Shown here: positions 25,933 to 34,589 of the stretch, one piece after another | Layout: every line of letters starts with the position of its first letter | How positions within the stretch are numbered: position 1 is the stretch's first letter | NCBI GenBank assembly: GCA_965221555.1 | Contig: OZ244895.1 | Coordinates: 3,534,001 to 3,598,000, forward strand | From: JAJEAD01 sp965221555 | GTDB lineage: Bacteria; Pseudomonadota; Gammaproteobacteria; HK1 | Length of the DNA stretch: 64,000 nucleotides | Reading direction: 5' to 3' | Notes under the pieces: generated by a model | Databases searched by the model: none | What the model saw: the letters and a program-made list of their open reading frames with translations, nothing else | Told to the model about the DNA's origin: nothing | Program-made: the position numbers and the translations under genes

Positions 25933-26805
25933 ATGCCTGCGGTCCTGATCGCGGGCTGCGGCGATGTCGGAGGCGAGCTCGCGACCCGTCTGCTCGCGGA
26001 CGGTCACGAGGTGTACGGACTGCGGCGTCGATCTCAGCTCCTGCCACGAGGCGTTCGGCCGGTGGCGGGAGACTTGAGAGACCCCGAGAGCCTCCGCTCG
26101 TTGCCGGGCGGAATCGAGATCCTGTGCTACACCGCCTCCGCCGACCGGCGCTCACCCGATGCGTACCGCGAAGCCTATGTCGACGGTCTGCGCAACGTGC
26201 TCTGCGCCGCTTCGCGCAAGGGCGCCATCCGACGGCTGCTCTACGTGTCGAGCACCCGCGTATATCCGCAGAACGAAGGCGAACGGGTGGACGAAGAGTC
26301 TCCCACCGGGGGAGACGACGTCTACGCCCAACTTCTGCTCGAGGGAGAACGCGCCGCGCAGGAAGCCCGATCTTGTGCGGTGGTGGTGCGCTTCGGCGGA
26401 ATCTACGGACCGGGCCGCACCCGCCTCATCAACCTCGTGCGCAAGGGCGGGCCCTGCGCGGCGACGCACTACACGAACCGGATACACCGCGACGACTGTG
26501 CCGGCGTGCTGCGCCACCTGATGCGAATCGAGCGGTCTTCGCCGGTGTACGTCGGCGTGGACCACGATTCGGTCACGCAGTGCGAGGTCATGGACTGGAT
26601 CGCCGAACGCCTCGCGGTGCCCCGCCCTTCCCGGTCGGAAGGGAACCCGAAGGTCACCGGCAAGCGATGCGACAACACCCGCCTCGTCTCGTGCGGCTAC
26701 GGGTTCGAGTATCCGAGTTTCCGGGAGGGCTACGGTGCGCTGATCGAGGGACTCAGTACTCCAGGCGGGAGCTCACCCGGTTGCGCAGGGGCTTCCCGGC
26801 AATGA
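25933..26805 (+). CDS. NAD-dependent epimerase/SDR family oxidoreductase (YeeZ-like)
   Basis: 290 residues with an atypical extended-SDR fold. The nucleotide motif is LIAGCGDVGGELATRLL; the mid-region has RLLYVSSTRVYPQNEGERVDE, where the usual YxxxK catalytic pair is not clear (the following segment reads DVYAQLLLEGERAA), as in YeeZ and SDR_a4 proteins. RFGGIYGPGR and RIHRDDCAGVL are also typical. Function in this group is mostly unknown. The start follows GGGAGG six bases upstream. Its 3' end overlaps the convergent 2-hydroxyacid dehydrogenase gene by 53 bp. Confidence 0.85.
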   Translation: MPAVLIAGCGDVGGELATRLLADGHEVYGLRRRSQLLPRGVRPVAGDLRDPESLRSLPGGIEILCYTASADRRSPDAYREAYVDGLRNVLCAASRKGAIRRLLYVSSTRVYPQNEGERVDEESPTGGDDVYAQLLLEGERAAQEARSCAVVVRFGGIYGPGRTRLINLVRKGGPCAATHYTNRIHRDDCAGVLRHLMRIERSSPVYVGVDHDSVTQCEVMDWIAERLAVPRPSRSEGNPKVTGKRCDNTRLVSCGYGFEYPSFREGYGALIEGLSTPGGSSPGCAGASRQ

Positions 26806-27748
26806 ATCGCTTCATGTTCTCCATCACCAGGTCCAGGGTGCGCGGGGTGTAGTAGTTCGAGTCGTCGGAAGAGCAGTGCGGGGTGATGATCAGGTTGGGC
26901 GTGTGCCACAGCGGCGAATCCGCCGGAAGCGGTTCGGGGTCGAACACGTCCAGCACCGCGCTCATCTCTCGCCGCTCCAGCTTCTCGCGTAGCGCCTCGT
27001 AGTCGACCACCCCGGCCCGGCTGTAGTTGAGAAGGCCGACCCCCGGTTTCAGCCGATCGAGTTCGTCGCGTCCAATGAGGTGCCGCGACTCGTTGGTGCA
27101 CGGAGCGCTCACCATCACGAAGTCCGCCCTCGGCATGAGTTGCGCCACCGCGCCGGGGCCGTGCATTTCGTCGACGTAGCGGTGCGGTCGGGGGGTACGG
27201 CGCACTCCCAGCACTTCAAGACCCGCGCCCTTGGCCCACTTCGCGACCGCGCCTCCGATGTGACCGACCCCGATAATCACCAGGGTCTTCCCGCCGATGT
27301 GGCTGTTGAAGAACTTGTCCCATCGCCCCGCGCGCTGGGCGGTGACCATCTCCGGCACCCGATTGTTCAGCATGAGCAGGGCCATGGCGGCGTACTCGGT
27401 GGCGCGCTCGCCGTGCACTCCCCGCGAGTTGGTGAGCACCGCCCCGCGCGGCAGCCAGTCGAGCGGCATCAGGTGATTGACGCCCGCCCCATGGGCGTGA
27501 AACCAGCGCAGCCGGGGGGCACGCCGGGCAAGATCGTCCCGCGGGACGCTCCAGCCGAAGAGCACGTCGGCGGTGCGCAGCGCCTCTTCCACGCCTTCGC
27601 CGTCATAGCCCATCGTGATCTCCACCTGGGCCGCGAGTTCCGGGTGGCGGCGGCGCAGCGCCTCGATGCGCTCGGGCGAGGCATGGAACACCTCGCCCAG
27701 CCGCGTGACGTTGTCGATGTGCAGGTGGACCTTGCGAGGGCTCGGCAT
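26753..27748 (-). CDS. D-2-hydroxyacid dehydrogenase family protein
   Basis: 331 residues with the formate/glycerate dehydrogenase fold: NAD motif VIIGVGHIGGAVAKWAKGAG, catalytic arginine in LLNYSRAGVVDYEAL, glutamate in DVFDPEPLPADSP and histidine in LIITPHCSSDDS. It should reduce a 2-oxoacid to the D-hydroxyacid with NAD(P)H. The N-terminal half is shorter on motif and does not reveal the substrate. It is divergent from the Rieske oxygenase gene with 177 bp between them. Confidence 0.9.
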   Translation of the reverse strand: MPSPRKVHLHIDNVTRLGEVFHASPERIEALRRRHPELAAQVEITMGYDGEGVEEALRTADVLFGWSVPRDDLARRAPRLRWFHAHGAGVNHLMPLDWLPRGAVLTNSRGVHGERATEYAAMALLMLNNRVPEMVTAQRAGRWDKFFNSHIGGKTLVIIGVGHIGGAVAKWAKGAGLEVLGVRRTPRPHRYVDEMHGPGAVAQLMPRADFVMVSAPCTNESRHLIGRDELDRLKPGVGLLNYSRAGVVDYEALREKLERREMSAVLDVFDPEPLPADSPLWHTPNLIITPHCSSDDSNYYTPRTLDLVMENMKRFIAGKPLRNRVSSRLEY

Positions 27749-27925
27749 GCCCGCGTCTCCGTCAGGCTCGTGGCGAGGCGCAGTCTATCACCGGCGTGGT
27801 CCGTCCCGTCCGTTGTCAAAGGACCCGGTCGCCCTCACCGCGCCGAGATTGACCCGCCGGACGACACGCCGGAACATGCACCGTCGCATCCGGCTCGCGA
27901 GGAAGACTTCCCGGAGGTGTTCGCA

Positions 27926-29056
27926 ATGGCCACCGCGCAGAACCTGTTCGATCCCGAGCTCTACCGCGACGTGCGCCTGCCCTTCGAGCAGGCGAGATCG
28001 ATGCCGCCCTGGTGCTACACCTCGCCCGAGTTCTTTGAGCGTGAGGTCGAACGCATCTTTCGCCGCGTGTGGAATTTCGCGGGCCGCACCGACGAGATCC
28101 CGAATCCGGGGGACTACTTCACCCTCGACATGTTCGGCGAGTCGGTCATCATCGTGCGAGGCAAGGACCATGTGGTGCGGGCTTTCGCCAACACCTGCCG
28201 CCACCGTGGCACCCGCCTTCTGAATGGGCGCGGCAACTGCCGCGTGATCTCGTGTCCCTACCATAGCTGGGCCTTTGCGCTCGACGGCGCGCTGCTCGGC
28301 GCACCGGACATGGACCGCACCCCGAAGTTCCGCAAGGAGGACTATCCCCTCCTGCCGGTTCGCCTCGAGGAGTGGGGAGGCTTCCTCTTCGTCGCACTCT
28401 CCGACGACGCCCCACCCATCGCGGACTATCTCGGCAACATCCGCGAGAAGTTCGCCCCCTACCGCTTCGAGGACATGGTGTGCGTGCGTCGCAAGTCCTA
28501 CGAGATCGCCGGGAACTGGAAGCTCTTCGTCGAAAACGCGATGGAGGACTATCACACCGCCACCGTGCACCGGCAGTCCATCGGGGTGCAGAACACGGTG
28601 CAGGAAGTCGCCACGGGAGAGTGGGACGCGATCCACATGGAGAGCGAAGCCACGATCGCGGTGCTCCCCGAGGACGACACCACGCTGCCTCACATCGAGG
28701 GCCTGACCGGGAGACCGGCGACGGGTACCTACTTCACCGTGATCTATCCGCAGACTTTCTTCGGCACCACCCAGGACTGCATGTGGTGGCTGCAATCGTT
28801 GCCGCATGCCGCGGATCACACGACGGTGGTGATCGGCTCGTGCTTTCCCGCCTCGACTGTGGCCCGACCGGACTTCGAGGAGCAGGTGGCCAAGTACTAC
28901 CGGCGCTGGGACAAGTCTCTACCGGAGGACAACGCGATCACCGAGGAGCAGCATGCGGGCCTGCGATCCGCGTTCGCTCGGCCCGGACCGTTGTGCTGGC
29001 GAGAACCGATAGTGCACGCCCTCGACAACTGGGTGCTCGATCGCGTGGTGGACTGA
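27926..29056 (+). CDS. Aromatic ring-hydroxylating/Rieske oxygenase, alpha subunit
   Basis: 376 residues. The Rieske [2Fe-2S] ligands are Cys91 and His93 (NTCRHRGTRLL) and Cys110 and His113 (ISCPYHSWAF). The mononuclear iron site follows in ENAMEDYHTATVH (His210 and His215). This layout fits oxygenases of the choline/carnitine/glycine betaine type as well as aromatic dioxygenases; the short C-terminal domain resembles the former. It needs a reductase, which is not adjacent. The ATG at 27926 follows GGAGG by eight bases; the longer open frame is not coding. Confidence 0.92.
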   Translation: MATAQNLFDPELYRDVRLPFEQARSMPPWCYTSPEFFEREVERIFRRVWNFAGRTDEIPNPGDYFTLDMFGESVIIVRGKDHVVRAFANTCRHRGTRLLNGRGNCRVISCPYHSWAFALDGALLGAPDMDRTPKFRKEDYPLLPVRLEEWGGFLFVALSDDAPPIADYLGNIREKFAPYRFEDMVCVRRKSYEIAGNWKLFVENAMEDYHTATVHRQSIGVQNTVQEVATGEWDAIHMESEATIAVLPEDDTTLPHIEGLTGRPATGTYFTVIYPQTFFGTTQDCMWWLQSLPHAADHTTVVIGSCFPASTVARPDFEEQVAKYYRRWDKSLPEDNAITEEQHAGLRSAFARPGPLCWREPIVHALDNWVLDRVVD

Positions 29057-29079
29057 AGCGTTCCCTTCGGCCCGCCGAA

Positions 29080-29180
29080 TTCATCGATACTCGGCGGCTT
29101 CGGGCGCCAAGCTGCCGTGAGAGTGAGGCGCACGGACCGAGAGACGCGCACGTCGAGCCGGAATCAGACGAAGCGCCGGT
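29080..29180. repeat. Single end (B-end) of the MITE-like repeat
   Basis: CGGCGGCTTCGGGCGCCAAG, then CTGCCGTGAGAGTG and GCACGGACCGAGAGACGCG match the B half of the complete copies. It occupies half of the 209-bp gap between the convergent Rieske and MerR genes. Confidence 0.75.
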
Positions 29181-29265
29181 GGCGCGCACGGATCGGCGAC
29201 CGCTTCGGGTGCGATCGCCCGAGTCGGCGCACCGGCCGCTTCTTGCCGGTGGCGCGCTTTGCGCT

Positions 29266-29664
29266 TCAACGTGTGGTTGGCGCGCCGGCCAGGTCATTCA
29301 GGATCGGACACTCCGGACGCTCGTCTCCCTGACAACTCTCCACGAGATGGGCGAGCACCGCCCGCATTCCATCGAGCTCCCGGAGCTTGCGCTCGACCCG
29401 TGTGAGGTGCTCCTGCGCCACCCGCTTCACATCCGCACTCGCGCGATGGCGGTCTTCGTAGAGCGCGAGCAGGGCGCGACAGTCCTCGATGGAGAACCCG
29501 AGCGATCGGGCCCGCGCGAGAAAGGCGAGCTTGTGGATATCGGACTCCGAGAAGTCCCGGTAGCCGTTCGGACCACGAAAAGGACGTATGAGTCCGATAT
29601 CCTCGTAGTAGCGAATCGTCTTGACGGAAAGACCGCTTCGCTCCGAAACGTCTCCGATCTGCAT
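29266..29664 (-). CDS. cueR: MerR family regulator, CueR-like copper sensor
   Basis: 132 residues. The N-terminal winged helix reads MQIGDVSERSGLSVKTIRYY, followed by the dimerisation coiled coil. The metal-binding loop has Cys111 and Cys119 (CQGDERPEC), the same eight-residue step as CueR Cys112/Cys120, and Ser76 sits where CueR has Ser77, the mark of sensors for +1 ions. CueR activates copper efflux genes by untwisting a 19-bp promoter spacer. No copper exporter is adjacent; the SCO protein at 56.7 kb is the only copper-related gene in view. It is 34 bp downstream of the racemase-family gene. Confidence 0.88.
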   Translation of the reverse strand: MQIGDVSERSGLSVKTIRYYEDIGLIRPFRGPNGYRDFSESDIHKLAFLARARSLGFSIEDCRALLALYEDRHRASADVKRVAQEHLTRVERKLRELDGMRAVLAHLVESCQGDERPECPILNDLAGAPTTR

Positions 29665-29698
29665 GCTCGAAACCCTCCGCGGCTCGGTCTCCTGTCGT

Positions 29699-30754
29699 TC
29701 AGCCCCAGATATCCCCCATCGTGTACCCCTCGGGGAAGGGGTCCGTGGGATCGATGACGTACTGCGAGAAGCCGGTTATCCAGGCCTGGCCACTGATGGT
29801 GGGAACCACCGCCCGATAGCTCCCCACCCGTGTCTCGCGGACGAGGCGGCCGGTGAACACCGTGCCGAGGATTCCCTCATGGTGGAAGTCCTCATGCAGG
29901 CCGAGCTCGCCGCGGGCGTGCAGCGCCGCCATCTTGGCGCAGGTCCCGGTGCCGCAGGGAGAGCGGTCGAGCGCGCCGGTCCAGGTCTCGGGACGTTCCC
30001 AGTCGAGCTGGCCGGTCGATACGATGGCGGCGTTCTTGAGTGTCGCCCCCGCCCGGGTCGGCGGTCCCGAGAGTACTCCGATGGTGATGCCTTCGATCTC
30101 CGGGTTGTCCGGGTGCGCCACGGGCACTTGCTCACGTGCCGCCGCCTTGATCATCTCTCCTGTCCTTGCCACCTCCCCCGCCCGCTCCGGAACGAGTTCG
30201 AGCCCGTGCCGCGAGGCGTCGGCGATCACGTAGAACATGCCCCCGTAGGCGACGTCGACCTCGACCGGGCCGAGGTGAGGCACCTCGATGGTTCTCGCGA
30301 TGTGCACCGCGAAGGCCGGAACGTTCTCGAACGTGACGCCTCGGACCTTGCCGTCCTCGACCGTGGCCTCCACCTCGATGAGACCGGCCGGCGTCTCGAG
30401 CTTGAGCCGGGTGAGGGGCTCGGTGGCTTCCACCATGCCGGTCTCGATGAGGGCGGTCACCACGCAGATGGTGTTGGTGCCCGACATGCCCGGGTACTCC
30501 ACCTGCTCCATGATCACGAAACCGGCGTCCGCCTCGGGGTGGTTGGAAGGCAGCACAAGATTGCAGTTGGCGGCGGGATAGCCGCAGGGTTCGCGCAGCA
30601 TGCGCTTGCGCAGTCCGTCGGCCCGGGTGGCGAGATAGCGCATCTTGTCGAACATGGTGTCGCCGGGCACATCGAGGACCCCGCCGACGATGACCCGGCC
30701 ATGTTCCCCCGCCGCGTGCAGGTCGACGGCGTGGATCATTCGCGAAAGGCGCAT
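29699..30754 (-). CDS. Proline racemase family protein (Ser/Cys type; hydroxyproline epimerase/dehydratase)
   Basis: 351 residues covering the whole proline racemase fold. The second catalytic cysteine is present as Cys267 in DRSPCGTGTCAKMA. The first is replaced by Ser91 in YPGMSGTNTICVVTALIETG, where racemases have MCGHxT. Family members with this Ser/Cys pair have been linked to hydroxyproline 2-epimerase and trans-3-hydroxyproline dehydratase activity, rather than to plain proline racemization. The D-amino acid dehydrogenase and RidA genes at 42-43 kb would fit further oxidation of a D-product. It is followed 34 bp later by the MerR gene. Confidence 0.9.
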   Translation of the reverse strand: MRLSRMIHAVDLHAAGEHGRVIVGGVLDVPGDTMFDKMRYLATRADGLRKRMLREPCGYPAANCNLVLPSNHPEADAGFVIMEQVEYPGMSGTNTICVVTALIETGMVEATEPLTRLKLETPAGLIEVEATVEDGKVRGVTFENVPAFAVHIARTIEVPHLGPVEVDVAYGGMFYVIADASRHGLELVPERAGEVARTGEMIKAAAREQVPVAHPDNPEIEGITIGVLSGPPTRAGATLKNAAIVSTGQLDWERPETWTGALDRSPCGTGTCAKMAALHARGELGLHEDFHHEGILGTVFTGRLVRETRVGSYRAVVPTISGQAWITGFSQYVIDPTDPFPEGYTMGDIWG

Positions 30755-30779
30755 GGACCCTCCTCACCGTAGATTGGGC

Positions 30780-31065
30780 GCGTAGATTTCACCTGTTTTC
30801 GTAGCGAGGCCGCCAGGATGCCGGGATAGTGTGGCGCGCGGCTCGAAAGACGCGCAACGGCGAGCCGGTAGCAGGCGAAGCGACGGTGGCGCGCAACGGT
30901 CGGCGAACGGGCAAGCCAGGGATGGTTTGCCCGACGTGCAAGCGAATCCGGGACTGCGAAGCGTTGCAGGTAGCCGACACTACGTCGAAAGCGCCGCGAC
31001 GGAATACGGCGCGCCAACGCGAGCATATTGGCGACCGCAAGTTGTGAAGTCGGTGAAAACTGCGG
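30780..31065. repeat. Near-complete copy of the MITE-like repeat (B to A orientation)
   Basis: About 286 bp in the 503-bp gap upstream of the racemase-family gene. It starts with TTTCACCTGTTTTCGTAGCG and ends with GCGAGCATATTGGCGACCGC followed by GAAGTCGGTGAAAACTGCGG. The termini are diverged and the flanks show no clear duplication. The remaining 190 bp up to livF (31066-31257) contain nothing I can name. Confidence 0.82.
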
Positions 31066-31257
31066 TTTGGGCCAATGCCCGCAAAGCGCCTGGTTCGTCC
31101 GTGGCGAACCTGGGTCGGGAGATCCCCACTTGCGGTGGGACAACCCACGCAGATCGGCGAATCGCCCCGCCGGTCCCGAACGTCATGTTGTTGCGCTGTT
31201 TGCGGACTGCGGACGCTCGCTCGCCGGCAGGGAGCGCCTCGAGCGGGCGCCGCGTGA

Positions 31258-31965
31258 CTACCCGAGGTAAGCGCGCTTGACGTCCTCGTTTTCGAGCAGT
31301 TCCCGATTCGACCCCTCCAGAGAGATCTCGCCGGTCTCCATGACGTAGCCCCGATCGGCGATCTGAAGGGCCATGAACGCGTTCTGCTCCACCAGCAGCA
31401 CCGGTACGCCCTGGTCGCGCACCTGTTGCACCGCGCCGAAGACCTGCTCCACCAGCATCGGCGCGAGCCCCATGCTCGGCTCGTCGAGCAGCAGCACGCG
31501 GGGTTTGGACATGAGCCCGCGCGCCATCGCGAGCATCTGCTGCTCACCGCCCGAGAGCGTTCCCGCCACCTGCCCCATGCGCTCCTTGAGCACCGGAAAC
31601 ATCTCCAGCACCCGCTCGCGCGACTCGACTATCCCTTCCTTGTCTTTGCGCACGAAGGCTCCCATTCCGAGGTTCTCCTCGACCGTCAGGCGCCCGAAGA
31701 TGCGCCGCCCCTCCGGCACCTGCACGATGCCCATCTTCACGAGATCGTGGGGCATGATCTTGCCGAGCGGCTCGCCATTCAGGCTCACTTCGCCTTCCGC
31801 GACCGGAAGCACTCCGCTGATCGCACCGAGCGTCGTGGTCTTGCCGGCGCCGTTGGCGCCGATGAGGGTGACGATCTCGTCCTTCTCCACGCTGAGCGAG
31901 ACGCCGTGCAAGGCGTGGATCTGGCCGTAGAAGACATGCAGGTTCCGAACGTCGAGGACCGCCAT
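31258..31965 (-). CDS. livF: Branched-chain-type amino acid ABC transporter ATP-binding protein LivF
   Basis: 235 residues, complete ABC ATPase: Walker A LIGANGAGKTTTLGAI, Q-loop region VQVPEGRRIFGRLTVEENL, signature LSGGEQQMLAMARGLM, Walker B VLLLDEPSMGLAP and the switch histidine region LVEQNAFMAL, where a non-histidine residue is normal for LivF. It drives uptake with LivG. I use the ATG at 31965; a GTG at 31974 overlaps the livG stop. It is the last gene of the operon. Confidence 0.95.
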   Translation of the reverse strand: MAVLDVRNLHVFYGQIHALHGVSLSVEKDEIVTLIGANGAGKTTTLGAISGVLPVAEGEVSLNGEPLGKIMPHDLVKMGIVQVPEGRRIFGRLTVEENLGMGAFVRKDKEGIVESRERVLEMFPVLKERMGQVAGTLSGGEQQMLAMARGLMSKPRVLLLDEPSMGLAPMLVEQVFGAVQQVRDQGVPVLLVEQNAFMALQIADRGYVMETGEISLEGSNRELLENEDVKRAYLG

Positions 31966-31970
31966 CGAAC

Positions 31971-32762
31971 TCACCCGGGCGCCTGGATATCGACATTCGC
32001 GGTGCCGAGATAGGCTTCGATGACTCTCGGGTCCGCCTGCACCTCGGCCGGCGTGCCCTCCGAGATCTTGACTCCGTGGTCGAGCACCGAGACCCGGTCC
32101 GACATGCCCATCACCACCCGCATGTGGTGCTCGATCAGCATGATGGTGATGCCGAACTCGTCGCGCACCCGGATGATGAAGCGGGTCATGTCCTCGCTCT
32201 CCCGCGGGTTCATGCCGGCGGTGGGCTCGTCCAGCATCAGCAGCTTGGGCCGGGTGGCGAGCGCGCGTCCGATCTCAAGCCGGCGCTGCTCTCCGTAGGA
32301 CAGGTTGCGCGCGTAGATGTCGCCTCGCCCCCGCAGCCCGATGAAGTTGAGCAGACGGGTCGCCTCTTCCGCCGCCTTCCCCTCGTCGTCGCGCGTGTGA
32401 CGGGTGTTGAAGACCGCCCCCCACCAGCGCGATTTGAGATGCATGTGCATGCCGACGAGCAGATTCTCCATCGCGGTGATATTCCGGAAGAGCCGGATAT
32501 TCTGATAGGTACGGTTTATCCCGGCCTTGGCCACCACGTCCGGGGTAACCCCGTCGATGCGGTGTCCGCGGAACCAGATCTCGCCGCCGTCGGGCTGATA
32601 GAACTCCATGATGCAGTTGAACACCGTGGTCTTGCCCGCTCCGTTGGGGCCGATCACGCTGTGAATGGAGTGCTCCGCAATCTCGAGGTCGAGGGCGTCG
32701 ACGGCGATCAGACCGCCGAATCGCTTCGTCAGGGCCTTCGAGACGAGAATGGGCTCGCTCAT
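31971..32762 (-). CDS. livG: Branched-chain-type amino acid ABC transporter ATP-binding protein LivG
   Basis: 263 residues. Walker A is VIGPNGAGKTTVFNCI, the signature is LSYGEQRRLEIGRAL and Walker B is LLMLDEPTAGMNP, followed by the H-loop LIEHHMRVVMG. The C-terminal EGTPAEVQADPRVIEAYLG is the typical LivG end. Its start overlaps the livM stop (ATGA), so translation is coupled. The partner ATPase livF follows with a 5-bp gap. Confidence 0.96.
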   Translation of the reverse strand: MSEPILVSKALTKRFGGLIAVDALDLEIAEHSIHSVIGPNGAGKTTVFNCIMEFYQPDGGEIWFRGHRIDGVTPDVVAKAGINRTYQNIRLFRNITAMENLLVGMHMHLKSRWWGAVFNTRHTRDDEGKAAEEATRLLNFIGLRGRGDIYARNLSYGEQRRLEIGRALATRPKLLMLDEPTAGMNPRESEDMTRFIIRVRDEFGITIMLIEHHMRVVMGMSDRVSVLDHGVKISEGTPAEVQADPRVIEAYLGTANVDIQAPG

Positions 32763-34579
32763 CGCGTCGGGCCCTCCGGGGAGGACGCCGCCCCGGACTC
32801 CGTCTCCGCCGCGAGCTGGGCTTCGACCGCGGCCCGGGTCTCCTCCTCGAGCTGCATTTCCCGGCGCCGCGCGGCCGAAGGCCACAGACCCGCGGGGCGA
32901 ATGCGCATCACCGCGACGATCGCCACGCCGTAGAAGAAGAAGCGGTACTCGCCGAACTCGCGCAGCAATTCCGGCAGGCCGATGAGCGCAAGCGCTCCCA
33001 CCACGACTCCGGGCAGGCTGCCCATCCCGCCGACGATGATGAGGGCGAGCACGTTGACCGAAATGATGAGCTGGAAGCTGTGCGGATAGATGGAGGTGAG
33101 CATGGTGGCGAAAATCGCCCCCGCGAGCCCCGCGAATGCCGCGCCCAGCCCGTAGGCGAGCAGCTTGACGTTCACCAGGTTGATGCCGAGTGCTTGGGCC
33201 ACGTCCTCGTCGTCGCGGATCGCGGTCCACGCTCGGCCGAGACGCGAGTTCTCGAGACGGTATGCGAAGTACGCGGCGACCGCAGCCGCGCCGAGCGCGA
33301 TGTAGTAGAGCTCGATGGGGTCGTCCACCGCCGCGCCGGTGAAGAGATAGGGGGGCGGGATGTTGAGTATCCCCTGCGCGCCGGCGAGCACCGGCGCCGC
33401 GAAGTCCGAGAGGACCAGCACCCGCACAATCTCGCCGAGGCCGAGCGTTGCCACCGCGAGGTAGTCGCCGCGAATCTTCAGCACCGGTATGCCGAAGAGG
33501 ACGCCGACGAAGACCGCCATGATCACCGCCATCCCCATCGCCCACCACCAGTTGAACATCGGGAACCACTCCACGCGCTGCCCGATGGCGTAGGGGCTGT
33601 CCGCGGTAAGCAGGGCGCAGGTATAGGCGCCGACCGCGTAGAAGGCCACGAATCCCAGATCGAGCAGTCCCGCGAGTCCGATCTCCAGATTGAGGCCCAT
33701 CCCCATCAGGATGAAGAGCCCGATGAAGAGCAGCACCTGCCCGATGAAGTTGCCGGCCACGAGCGGGAAGAGAATCAGGACGAGGATCAGCAGGACTGCG
33801 ACTCCGCTGCCGCGCAGCACCCGCTGCCGCCCCGAAGGAAGGGCCTCGAAGCGCGCTCCGAGACGGGCGCGCTGCGCATCCCACGCCGCCACCACCGCCG
33901 CGGCGACGAGACCGATCACGATAGCGCCCTGGGGCCGCAGGCCATCCCAGGTGAAGAACCACTCGCGTAGGGGATCGAGGACCTCCTGCTGGGCAAGAAG
34001 CTGGATGAGCTCCTGGAACACGCCGATCGATGCCATCCAGACCAGGGCGTAGATGATGGGGCGCCGGACACGCGCCGAGAGCCGGTACAACAGTGCGCCG
34101 AAGGCGCCGGACAGCGCTCCCGCCACCACCAGCACCGCCATGCCGAGCAAGAGGCCCAGGCCCGAGGTGAGCATCTCGTAGAGCTGGGGCGTGAGCGAGA
34201 TGAACATGAAGCGAAGCTTCACCAGGCTCATGATGATCGGCAGCACGCAGACCACTGCCCCCGCCACCGCGCCCGCGCCCGCGCCGAAGAGGCTTGCGAC
34301 GCCGAGACGCTGCTCGCCGGTCTTGCGCACCACCTGAACCCCCGCCCACATCCCGAAGACGAGGAGCAGGGACTGGCCCAGGGTGAGACCGCTGGGATTC
34401 GCGGCGCCTTCCGGCAGCCAGGCGACGATCCAGCGCTCGTGGAAGAGGTAGAGGATGCCGACGAGGGCGGCGAAGATTCCGGTCGCGCCGAAGGAGATGC
34501 CGGCGATGACCGCGTGGCCGAGCGGCGTGTGCTCCTTCTCGCGTTCCCGGTAGCTCGATGCGATGACGTCGAAAGCCAT
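32759..34579 (-). CDS. livM: Branched-chain-type amino acid ABC transporter permease LivM, extended
   Basis: 606 residues, far longer than the usual LivM of about 320-420. The C-terminal half is a standard permease (GMGLNLEIGLAGLLDLGFVAFYAVGAYT, REN-like loop SRLGRAWTAIRDDEDVAQALGIN, and the GGMGSLPGVVVGALALI segment). The extra N-terminal part (about residues 1-270) has roughly six to eight more hydrophobic segments and a short soluble loop (ARLGARFEALPSGRQRVL); the last 35 residues are a charged tail. Extended LivM proteins of this kind occur in some marine and soil proteobacteria. It follows livH by 10 bp and overlaps livG. Confidence 0.92.
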   Translation of the reverse strand: MAFDVIASSYREREKEHTPLGHAVIAGISFGATGIFAALVGILYLFHERWIVAWLPEGAANPSGLTLGQSLLLVFGMWAGVQVVRKTGEQRLGVASLFGAGAGAVAGAVVCVLPIIMSLVKLRFMFISLTPQLYEMLTSGLGLLLGMAVLVVAGALSGAFGALLYRLSARVRRPIIYALVWMASIGVFQELIQLLAQQEVLDPLREWFFTWDGLRPQGAIVIGLVAAAVVAAWDAQRARLGARFEALPSGRQRVLRGSGVAVLLILVLILFPLVAGNFIGQVLLFIGLFILMGMGLNLEIGLAGLLDLGFVAFYAVGAYTCALLTADSPYAIGQRVEWFPMFNWWWAMGMAVIMAVFVGVLFGIPVLKIRGDYLAVATLGLGEIVRVLVLSDFAAPVLAGAQGILNIPPPYLFTGAAVDDPIELYYIALGAAAVAAYFAYRLENSRLGRAWTAIRDDEDVAQALGINLVNVKLLAYGLGAAFAGLAGAIFATMLTSIYPHSFQLIISVNVLALIIVGGMGSLPGVVVGALALIGLPELLREFGEYRFFFYGVAIVAVMRIRPAGLWPSAARRREMQLEEETRAAVEAQLAAETESGAASSPEGPTR

Positions 34580-34589
34580 GGCTCAGACC

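Noticed and set aside
27080..27925. A 282-residue extension of the Rieske oxygenase
   Set aside because: It is antisense to the 2-hydroxyacid dehydrogenase; the ATG at 27926 has a good ribosome site and matches the family N-terminus.
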